Positions 6,967 through 13,137 of a stretch of 13,137 nt of DNA are shown piece by piece (within the stretch, counting starts at the first letter, position 1; every line of letters begins with the position of its first letter). The notes under the pieces were generated by a model. The model was not told the origin of the DNA. It saw only the letters and a list, made by a program, of their open reading frames with translations, and did no database searches. Origin of the DNA: Deltaproteobacteria bacterium (GTDB lineage Bacteria; Desulfobacterota; Binatia; UBA9968). Both the position numbers and the translations under genes were made by a program. Location: assembly GCA_016844625.1 (NCBI GenBank), contig JAERMN010000165.1:1-13137 (forward strand). Direction: 5' to 3'.

Positions 6967-7047
6967 CACCACGAAACACACGAACGACACGAAAAAATAG
7001 GAACATTGCCGGACCGAAGTTTCGTGTTTTTCGTGCCTTTCGTGGTG
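6967..7047. repeat. Inverted-repeat hairpin between convergent genes
   Basis: Two 28-bp arms (6967-6994 and 7020-7047) pair with only four mismatches around a 25-bp loop. Both are built of the units CACGAA and TTCGTG. The element fills the gap between the oxidoreductase remnant and the convergent peptidase gene, so it may help end both transcripts. Similar CCACGAAACACACGAA hairpins are widely scattered in environmental genomes (from memory). Confidence 0.75.
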
Positions 7048-7056
7048 AGGCCGTAG

Positions 7057-8190
7057 TTAATTGCCTTTAGCTGCGGCTAAAAATCCTCGCACGGCATCAA
7101 ACGGCTCACCGCCGCTCTCGCCCGCGTCCTTCAAGAATTCAATAGTCTTGCCCAAGCTTCGTCCCGACAACTCATACAACGACTCGAACAGATCGAGATC
7201 TTGCAGATACACTAGATAGTGCATCAGCACGGCGTTGTTGAGCGGCTGGCGGCTGAAATTGCGAAGGCGGTGCTGCGGCCGGTCGGCGATCCGGCGCGCC
7301 CATTCCGCTTTGCCGCGGCTAAAAACTTCTTCGCGCAAACGCAGCTTATCGTCTCTGGAAATATCCCGGCCGTAAAGCTCAGTGAGCGTGCCCGCGAGCT
7401 CTCTGATAAACCCGCCAAACTCCCGTTCCTCCGCCCAACCGTCGACGGCGCGCCGATGCTCTATGCTGTCGTCGCCAGATTTCGTACGGAAAAAATCGAT
7501 GGCGGCGCGATGGCCGATGAAGTTGGCCACGCTTTCGTTAAAAGCGCCGGCGCCTTTGATGTAGAGCGTTTGGTGAAACAGCTCGTGAAAAACAATTTCG
7601 CTGAGCACCACTTTATCGTAGCGCAGCAAGTGAGAGAGTAACGGATCGTCGAACCAGCCGAGCGTGCTGAACGCAGCCGAAGTGCGAATGTTGGTGTCAT
7701 AGCCTTCGGCTTTTAGTCTCTCGGCCTCCTGCTCGGCGTCGGCTTTTTCGAAAAAACCTTTGTACGGCACGCTGCCGACGATCAAAAACCACCAAGTGTA
7801 GGGCCGGAGCTCGGTTTTCGGCGCGGCGACGACAATATGCGTCAGATCGGGCCGGTCGACGTAGGAATAGCTCGCATAGCTGCCGCCGACATTGAGCTTG
7901 AGCACGGTGCGCGCATATTCGCGCACCGCCAAGACGGTTTTTAGCTTCTCTTGGGTATCGAGTTGGACCTCCGGATTCTGCACATAATCGACGATCGGCT
8001 GGCGCCGCCAGAGAATTTTTCCCTCTTCATAGGCGGCGCGCAGAACGTAGATCGGCGAACAGCCGGACAAAATCGATCCGAGGGCTATTCCTATCAAACT
8101 CAGCCAGAGCAATGGGCGCGGTCGCACTTGGATTAGACGAACGAAACCGAGTAGGCGTAGCGGAATTCTTCGACCGGCGCCGTTAGGCAT
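7057..8190 (-). CDS. Putative zinc aminopeptidase lipoprotein (PF10023-like)
   Basis: This is a 377-residue protein of the putative aminopeptidase family once called DUF2265. A basic N-terminus and hydrophobic segment (about 28-42) lead to the lipobox LSGC, so Cys44 should be lipidated and the enzyme anchored in the cell envelope, facing the periplasm. The metal site is HELFH at 202-206, with Glu203 as likely catalytic base; Glu219 in FNESVANF, 13 residues later, is the probable third ligand. Family members are predicted, rather than well-characterised, aminopeptidases. The start codon overlaps the stop of the upstream exporter gene by 8 bp, so its translation is coupled to the exporter. The pre-lipobox region is long (43 residues); a later start is possible but would cut into the basic part. 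Substrate unknown. Confidence 0.85.
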   Translation of the reverse strand: MPNGAGRRIPLRLLGFVRLIQVRPRPLLWLSLIGIALGSILSGCSPIYVLRAAYEEGKILWRRQPIVDYVQNPEVQLDTQEKLKTVLAVREYARTVLKLNVGGSYASYSYVDRPDLTHIVVAAPKTELRPYTWWFLIVGSVPYKGFFEKADAEQEAERLKAEGYDTNIRTSAAFSTLGWFDDPLLSHLLRYDKVVLSEIVFHELFHQTLYIKGAGAFNESVANFIGHRAAIDFFRTKSGDDSIEHRRAVDGWAEEREFGGFIRELAGTLTELYGRDISRDDKLRLREEVFSRGKAEWARRIADRPQHRLRNFSRQPLNNAVLMHYLVYLQDLDLFESLYELSGRSLGKTIEFLKDAGESGGEPFDAVRGFLAAAKGN

Positions 8191-10003
8191 CGACCTTGGC
8201 TAGGCTCACTGGCGGCGTGAGCTTTAGTTCCTCGCGCTCGTACTGCAATTGATACAGCCGGTAATAGATTCCCTGCTTTTCCATCAGCTCGGCGTGGGAA
8301 CCGATCTCGCGCACCTCGCCGTGGTGCAGCACGATGATGCGGTCGGCGTTGCGAATGGTCGAAAGCCGGTGCGCGATCATCAGACAAGTTCTGTCGCGCA
8401 TGACTTTTTCCAGCGCATCTTGGATCAACGCCTCGGTCTCGGTGTCGACGCTCGAGGTCGCCTCGTCCATGACGAGGATTTCCGGCTGGAAAACCAAAAC
8501 CCGCGCGAGAGATAAAAGCTGGCGCTGGCCGCCGGAAAAGTTACTGCCGCGCTCGCGCACTGAAGCGTGATAGCCGTCGGGCAGTTGGCGAATAAATCTT
8601 GCCGCGTTGGCCACCTCGGCCGCTTTTTCGATACGCGCCATCGTCACGGCCGGATCGCCCAGGGCCAGATTGCCGCGCACGTCGCCGGAGAAAAGAAACA
8701 CATCCTGCAAGACGACGCCGATATGCTGGCGCAGCGCTTTTAAGTCCCATTCGCGCACGTCGACACCGCTGACTTTCACCGAGCCTTTTTGAATGTCGTA
8801 GAAGCGATTGAGCAATTTGATCGTCGTCGTTTTGCCGGAACCGGTGGCGCCGACGACCGCGATCTTCTCGCCAGGCGCGATGCGAAACGACACGCCTTTC
8901 AACACCGGATCGCCGGCTTTGTATTCAAACCAGACATTGTCGAACACCACTTCGCCGCGAAACGGTTTGGGCACGACGGCGTTTTTGCCATTTTGAATAT
9001 CCGCCGGCGTGTCGAGCAGCTGGAAGATTCTTTCCGCCGAAGCCATCGCCGACTGCATGACCGCGTATTTCTGGCTGAAGTCGCGCAGCGGCACAAAAAA
9101 TCGATGAATATACTCTTTGAACGCCACCACCGTGCCGATACCGATGACACCGTGCAGCACCTCGCCGCCGCCGTACCAGAGCAGAAGCCCGAGGCTTACC
9201 GAGCCGGCCGCTTCGACCATCGAATAGAGCGCTGCTTCGTAGGTGTTCGACAGATGATAAGCGTCGCGATGGTCGGCGTTGAGCGCTTCGAACTCACGGT
9301 AGGTTTTTTGCTCGCGGGAGAAAAGTTGAATGACAGCCATGCCGGAGATCGCTTCGCCTAGATAGGCATTTACCCGCGCGATGCGCTCACGGATCTGGCG
9401 ATAATTCTGCCGCGCCTTGACGCGAAAGAAGTTAATCGCGAACGCCATCGGCGGGATCAACGCCAGCGACACCAGCGCCAAACCGGGATGGAGATAGAAC
9501 ATGATGCCAACGATCCAGGCGACCATGATGAAGTCGGACAATAGAGTCAGCACGCCGGAAGAAAACATTTCTTGCAGCACGTCGACGTCGGTGGTCATGC
9601 GCGTCACCAGACGGCCGACCGGATTGCGGTCGAAATAACTCAACGGCAGCTTCTGCACATGGGCGAATATCGCCACGCGCATATCGGTGAGACAGCGCTG
9701 CGCGACCAACATGGAAAAGTAATGGTGCGCGAACGCGGCCACGGTTTCACCGATCAGCGCCAGCAGAAACAGCAGCATGACGTTTTGCAAGCCCCAGAGA
9801 TCCTTGCCGGCGATGTATTGATCGATGCCGATCTTCATCAGATAAGGCTGCGCCAAGCCGAAGGCCTGCTGCAACGGCAGCAGCAGCATGGTGCAAAAGA
9901 ACAACCGCTTGTAGGGAATGATAAACTTCCACAAGCGTTTGATCAGGCGGAGATCGTAGGCTTTGCCGAGAACTTCTTCTTGCTCTGCCGCTTGCGCCGC
10001 CAT
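8183..10003 (-). CDS. ABC exporter half-transporter, catalytic partner
   Basis: This 606-residue half-transporter joins a six-helix membrane domain (about residues 25-310) with a C-terminal ATPase. Walker A is GATGSGKTT near residue 383, the signature is FSGGQRQ near 487, Walker B is ILVMDEATSSVD near 508 with the catalytic Glu present, and the switch His lies in MIAHRLSTI. It is the second gene of the operon. It starts at ATG 10001-10003, sharing one base with the stop of the first half-transporter (TGATG). A longer frame reaches back to 10252, but that part is a shadow of the upstream gene. With its partner it should form a heterodimer of the MdlAB, LmrCD or TM287/288 type, exporting lipids, drugs or peptides across the inner membrane. 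The substrate cannot be told from the sequence. Confidence 0.94.
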   Translation of the reverse strand: MAAQAAEQEEVLGKAYDLRLIKRLWKFIIPYKRLFFCTMLLLPLQQAFGLAQPYLMKIGIDQYIAGKDLWGLQNVMLLFLLALIGETVAAFAHHYFSMLVAQRCLTDMRVAIFAHVQKLPLSYFDRNPVGRLVTRMTTDVDVLQEMFSSGVLTLLSDFIMVAWIVGIMFYLHPGLALVSLALIPPMAFAINFFRVKARQNYRQIRERIARVNAYLGEAISGMAVIQLFSREQKTYREFEALNADHRDAYHLSNTYEAALYSMVEAAGSVSLGLLLWYGGGEVLHGVIGIGTVVAFKEYIHRFFVPLRDFSQKYAVMQSAMASAERIFQLLDTPADIQNGKNAVVPKPFRGEVVFDNVWFEYKAGDPVLKGVSFRIAPGEKIAVVGATGSGKTTTIKLLNRFYDIQKGSVKVSGVDVREWDLKALRQHIGVVLQDVFLFSGDVRGNLALGDPAVTMARIEKAAEVANAARFIRQLPDGYHASVRERGSNFSGGQRQLLSLARVLVFQPEILVMDEATSSVDTETEALIQDALEKVMRDRTCLMIAHRLSTIRNADRIIVLHHGEVREIGSHAELMEKQGIYYRLYQLQYEREELKLTPPVSLAKVDA

Positions 10004-11742
10004 CAGATATTTTCGAGCTCCTCGCTCAGCCGTTGCTGCTGATAAAGTTCGGCATAGACGCCGCCCTGGCGCACTAGCTCTTCGTGATCGCCGCGCTCGA
10101 TGATCCTGCCTTCTTCTAGTACGAGAATTTCGTCCGCTTCTTTGACCGCGGAGATGCGGTGAGAAATAATCAGGCAGGTTTTTTCTTTGAGAATCGAGCG
10201 CAGGCCCTGGAGAATCTCCGCTTCGGTCTGGGCATCGACGCTGGAAAGACAATCGTCCAACACCAACACCGGCGGGTCCATGATCAGCGCGCGCGCCAAC
10301 GTCGCGCGTTGTTTCTGGCCGCCGGACAAGGTAACACCGCGCTCGCCGACCATGGTTTCGAGACCTTGAGGGAATATTTCCAGATCGCGGTCGAGCCTGG
10401 CGATCTTGACCGCGCGATTAAGCTCTTCTTCAGTGTACTCTGCGCGGCCCAAGGCGAGATTGCGTCTGAGCGTAGTCGAGAACAGAAACGGCTCCTGGGG
10501 CACGTAGCCCATCATGCGGCGCAGTTCCGAGAGAGAAAGTTGGCTGATGTTCTGACCGTCGAGAAGAATCTCTCCAGACGAGACATCGAAGAGCCGCGGT
10601 ACCAATTGAGCCACCGTGCTCTTGCCCGAACCGATGCGGCCGACGAGTCCGACGGACTTCCCGACCGGCAACTTAAAACTAACGCCTTCGAGAGCGCCTT
10701 GGCCATTTCTGCGCCGATCGTAAGCGAACGAGACATTGCGGAATTCGATGCCTTGTTGAAGTCCATGGCTGGCGAGCGGCGCGGTTTGGCTGGCGATCTC
10801 CGGTTTGGTTTCTAAAATCTCTTCCAAGCGGCGCATCGCGGCCCGGCCGCGCTCGACCAGCGACAGCATCCAGCCAAACGCCGCGGTCGGCCAAGCCAAT
10901 ACGTTCAAGTAAGCGATGAAAGCGACGATGTCGGCGACCAGCAAATCGCCGCGCACGACGCGCACGCCGCCGTACCAGATGACGATCAGCACGGTAAGCC
11001 CATTAATGCCCTGCATCACCGGATTGACGATGCCGCGCAGCTTGGCCATCTCCATGCTTTTGACTTCGTAGTCTTTGTTGAAGCCGATGAACTGCTGGGT
11101 TTGAAATTCTTCCTGGGAGTAGGCTTTGACCACGTGCATGCCGCTCAAATTCTCCTGCACGTGGCTGCTCAGCACCGACATCTGCTGCTGCACTTGTAGT
11201 GAGCTATTCATTATTCTGCCGCGAAACTTGCGCGCCACGTACATCAGCAGCGGAAACGGCGCCAGCGCGGCCAAGGTCATGCGCATGTCCATCGATAGCA
11301 TCAGCGCCACGGCGTAGACGTAATAAAGCGGCGCGTTGACAAAGTTGAGCACGCCAGGACCGAGCATGACTCGCACCGCGGAGATATCGTTGATCACCCG
11401 CGACATGAGATCGCCGGTGCGGCGCGACTGGTAGAAAGAGAGCGGCAGTTTTTCCAGATGGCTGAACAGATCGTTGCGCAGATCGTACTCGACGTCGCGC
11501 CCGGCATTAAAAATCAGCGCCCGCGAATAGGTGCGCACCACGCCCTGCAACAACGCGGCGGCGATGATCAACACGGCGTAGAAGGTCACGTCGCGCATCG
11601 AACCGCCCTGTTCGATGATGCGCACGACCTCGCGGGTCCACCAAGGGATCCACATGACGAGGGTCGCCGTGCCGAATAAGCACACGCCGCCGACCAGGTA
11701 TTGGCGCCGATAGCGCCCTAAGTAGTGCCACAACCGCCCCAT
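10003..11742 (-). CDS. ABC exporter half-transporter, degenerate-site partner
   Basis: This half-transporter of 579 residues from the ATG at 11742 has a membrane domain followed by an ATPase. Walker A is GRIGSGKST near residue 367, the signature LSGGQKQR near 470, and the switch His lies in IISHRISAV. Walker B reads VLVLDDCLSSVD: Asp replaces the catalytic Glu, as in the non-hydrolysing site of asymmetric heterodimeric exporters. The degenerate site would pair this Walker B with the FSGGQ signature of the second protein. Start choice: the open frame extends to a GTG at 11862, but those 40 residues (GGGHPLCKILISGGVKSPPA) are translated from a hairpin repeat, so I prefer ATG 11742, which has no clear ribosome site either. 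It is first in the operon with the second half-transporter and the peptidase lipoprotein. Confidence 0.92.
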   Translation of the reverse strand: MGRLWHYLGRYRRQYLVGGVCLFGTATLVMWIPWWTREVVRIIEQGGSMRDVTFYAVLIIAAALLQGVVRTYSRALIFNAGRDVEYDLRNDLFSHLEKLPLSFYQSRRTGDLMSRVINDISAVRVMLGPGVLNFVNAPLYYVYAVALMLSMDMRMTLAALAPFPLLMYVARKFRGRIMNSSLQVQQQMSVLSSHVQENLSGMHVVKAYSQEEFQTQQFIGFNKDYEVKSMEMAKLRGIVNPVMQGINGLTVLIVIWYGGVRVVRGDLLVADIVAFIAYLNVLAWPTAAFGWMLSLVERGRAAMRRLEEILETKPEIASQTAPLASHGLQQGIEFRNVSFAYDRRRNGQGALEGVSFKLPVGKSVGLVGRIGSGKSTVAQLVPRLFDVSSGEILLDGQNISQLSLSELRRMMGYVPQEPFLFSTTLRRNLALGRAEYTEEELNRAVKIARLDRDLEIFPQGLETMVGERGVTLSGGQKQRATLARALIMDPPVLVLDDCLSSVDAQTEAEILQGLRSILKEKTCLIISHRISAVKEADEILVLEEGRIIERGDHEELVRQGGVYAELYQQQRLSEELENI

Positions 11743-11773
11743 GTGATTTTTAATTAAACCAAACCACTTCGCG

Positions 11774-11832
11774 GGCGGGGATTTAACCCCGCCGCTGATT
11801 AAAATTTTGCAAAGGGGATGCCCGCCCCCTTT
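11774..11832. repeat. Two adjacent GC-rich hairpins in the exporter leader
   Basis: GGCGGGG (11774-11780) pairs with CCCCGCC (11787-11793) across ATTTAA. AAAGGGG (11811-11817) pairs with CCCCTTT (11826-11832) across an 8-nt loop. If transcription starts at the candidate promoter near 11874, both would lie in the leader of the exporter mRNA. The reading frame of this block gives a GGGHPLCKILISGGVKSPPA peptide that I recall as a frequent spurious translation of a dispersed repeat. Confidence 0.55.
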
Positions 11833-11880
11833 GGAAATCCCATAATATTGTTCCCGCTTCACGAGGCAGGGTTAACCTAG

Positions 11881-11909
11881 AAAATACTCTACGGCTTCGG
11901 CAATCGCAA
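11881..11909 (-). promoter_or_regulatory. Candidate promoter for the exporter operon
   Basis: On the minus strand TTGCGA (11904-11909) is followed after 17 bp by TATTTT (11881-11886). The predicted start near 11874 would give a leader of about 130 nt to the ATG at 11742, or about 12 nt to the GTG at 11862. Confidence 0.4.
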
Positions 11910-11957
11910 GGTAACGAATTCCAACGGCTTAGAATTGCGAGACTTTTCGCCGCTCAC

Positions 11958-11985
11958 TTGACTTCGGCGGAGCGAACTTTAATAA
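11958..11985 (+). promoter_or_regulatory. Candidate promoter for typA
   Basis: TTGACT (11958-11963) is followed after 16 bp by TAATAA (11980-11985). The same -35 hexamer and spacing occur at htpX. The predicted start lies near 11992, only a few bases before the ATG at 11995, so the transcript would be almost leaderless. Confidence 0.45.
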
Positions 11986-11994
11986 CACTTGGTC

Positions 11995-13137
11995 ATGACT
12001 CAAGCTCAACTCACTCGCCGCGAAGATCTGCGCAACATCGCAATCATCGCCCACGTCGATCACGGCAAAACCACTTTGGTCGACGGACTGCTGCACCAAA
12101 GCGGCATTTTCCGCGCCAACGAGCTGGTCGCCGAGCGCGTCATGGACTCCATGGATCTCGAGCGTGAGCGCGGCATCACGATCATGGCGAAAAACACCTC
12201 GATCCATTACAGCAACATCAAGATCAATATCGTCGACACCCCAGGCCACGCCGACTTCGGCGGCGAAGTGGAACGCACGTTAGCGATGGTCGATGGCGTT
12301 ATGCTGCTGGTCGACGCCTCGGAAGGACCGTTGCCGCAAACTCGCTTCGTATTGAAAAAAGCGCTTGAAGCGAAGCTCACGCCAATCGTCTGTATCAATA
12401 AGATCGACCGCCCCGATGCGCGCATTTCAGTGGTGCTCGATGAAATCTACGATCTGTTCATCGATCTCGACGCCAGCGAAGACCAGCTCGATTTTCCGGT
12501 CGTCTATACCAACGCCCGCGCCGGTACGGCGACACTCGATCTCAAACAGCCCGGTGAAAATCTTAAACCGATGTTCGACCTGATCGTCGAAACCCTGCCG
12601 AGCCCAAGCTATGACCCGGCGATGCCGACGCAATTCCAAGCCAACAACCTCGATTACAACGACTACGTCGGCCGGCTGGCGGTCGGCCGAGTTAAGAACG
12701 GCACTCTCGCGCCGGGACAATACATGCTCTGCCGAGTCGACGGCAGCCAGCAACTGGTCAAGATCACCCAAGTCTATGGCTGGCAAGGGCTCAAACGTGT
12801 CGAAGTCGCATCGGTGCAAGCCGGCGACATCGCCGCGGTGGCCGGCATCGAGGACATCGGCATCGGCGATACCATTAGCGACCGCGAAAGGCCGCAGCCG
12901 CTGCCACCGTTGCGCATCGACGAGCCGACCATCGCCATGCTTTTCTGCGCCAACAATTCTCCCTGGTCCGGCCGCGAAGGCGAACACGTAACCTCGCGCA
13001 AGCTGCGCGAACGATTGTTTTTCGAACAGCGCCGCAATGTCAGTCTGCGCGTCGAGGAAACCGCCCAACCGGACGCCTTTCAAGTCACCGGCCGCGGCGA
13101 ATTCGCCCTGGCGATTATCATTGAGACCATGCGGCGC
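11995..13137 (+). CDS. typA: Ribosome-associated translational GTPase TypA/BipA (3' partial)
   Basis: This is the first 381 codons of a TypA/BipA GTPase, a ribosome-binding factor of the EF-G/LepA family that supports 50S subunit assembly and stress adaptation. The full protein is usually about 600 residues, so the C-terminal domains lie outside the window. G1 is AHVDHGKTT at residues 19-27, the switch region is DLERERGITI, G3 is DTPGH from Asp81 and G4 is NKID at 135-138. The beta-barrel domain II follows (VGRLAVGRVKNGTLAPGQ), and the fragment breaks off in TGRGEFALAIIIETMRR within the domain III region. The ATG at 11995 gives the typical short N-terminus (RREDLRNIAIIAHVDHGK); no good Shine-Dalgarno sequence is placed before it. 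It is transcribed divergently from the exporter operon. Confidence 0.95.
   Translation, partial: MTQAQLTRREDLRNIAIIAHVDHGKTTLVDGLLHQSGIFRANELVAERVMDSMDLERERGITIMAKNTSIHYSNIKINIVDTPGHADFGGEVERTLAMVDGVMLLVDASEGPLPQTRFVLKKALEAKLTPIVCINKIDRPDARISVVLDEIYDLFIDLDASEDQLDFPVVYTNARAGTATLDLKQPGENLKPMFDLIVETLPSPSYDPAMPTQFQANNLDYNDYVGRLAVGRVKNGTLAPGQYMLCRVDGSQQLVKITQVYGWQGLKRVEVASVQAGDIAAVAGIEDIGIGDTISDRERPQPLPPLRIDEPTIAMLFCANNSPWSGREGEHVTSRKLRERLFFEQRRNVSLRVEETAQPDAFQVTGRGEFALAIIIETMRR

Larger units (their letters stand above)
11743..11994. other. Divergent intergenic region between the exporter operon and typA
   Basis: This 252-bp gap contains two hairpins (11774-11793 and 11811-11832), a minus-strand promoter candidate (11881-11909) and a plus-strand promoter candidate (11958-11985). 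No gene other than the possible extension of the exporter frame is visible. Confidence 0.6.

Noticed and set aside
8789..9361. 190-codon plus-strand frame within the exporter operon
   Set aside because: It lies opposite the conserved ATPase and membrane domain; its composition is typical of an antisense shadow.
10004..10252. Longer start for the second half-transporter
   Set aside because: The added residues overlap the first half-transporter gene and are basic low-quality sequence; the ATG sharing a base with the upstream stop is the natural start.
1..13137. CRISPR array, tRNA, rRNA or intact insertion sequence
   Set aside because: I saw no regularly spaced direct repeats, no tRNA-like cloverleaf, no rRNA signature and no transposase frame in the window.

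Overview
The window looks like chromosomal DNA from an uncultured, moderately GC-rich Gram-negative bacterium. A zinc-peptidase lipoprotein of a mainly proteobacterial type points to an outer membrane. A remnant of an F420-type luciferase-like oxidoreductase and several hairpin repeat families in the gaps recall soil or groundwater lineages known mostly from metagenomes (Tectomicrobia, Binatota, Rokubacteria or NC10). That placement is inference and is weak. No rRNA, tRNA, CRISPR array or intact insertion sequence was seen.

Layout. Positions 1-3365 (+) hold the tail of an ABC-2 type ATPase, its large membrane partner and a small serine esterase. A repeat-rich gap separates the first two; the last two are 35 bp apart. 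Positions 3366-5042 are an accessory island. A lower-GC toxin-antitoxin pair (toxin first, 8-bp overlap) sits between two gene-poor stretches that carry inverted repeats and possible decayed coding fragments. Positions 5043-5933 (-) encode an HtpX-type membrane zinc protease with a good promoter and ribosome site. Divergent from it, 6105-6945 (+) is a luciferase-like oxidoreductase broken by a deletion that shifts the frame.

Positions 7057-11742 (-) form a tight three-gene operon: two ABC exporter half-transporters followed by a lipoprotein with an HEXXH metallopeptidase motif. The stop and start codons overlap at both junctions. One half-transporter has Asp in place of the catalytic Glu, the mark of an asymmetric heterodimeric exporter. 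Divergent from this operon, 11995-13137 (+) is the first 381 codons of the ribosome-associated GTPase TypA/BipA.

Most of the window is housekeeping or transport. The points that most deserve a second look are the exporter-peptidase operon, the toxin-antitoxin island with its 12-bp inverted repeat, the broken oxidoreductase, and four structurally different hairpin elements in the intergenic gaps. I did not find a clearly new biological system.
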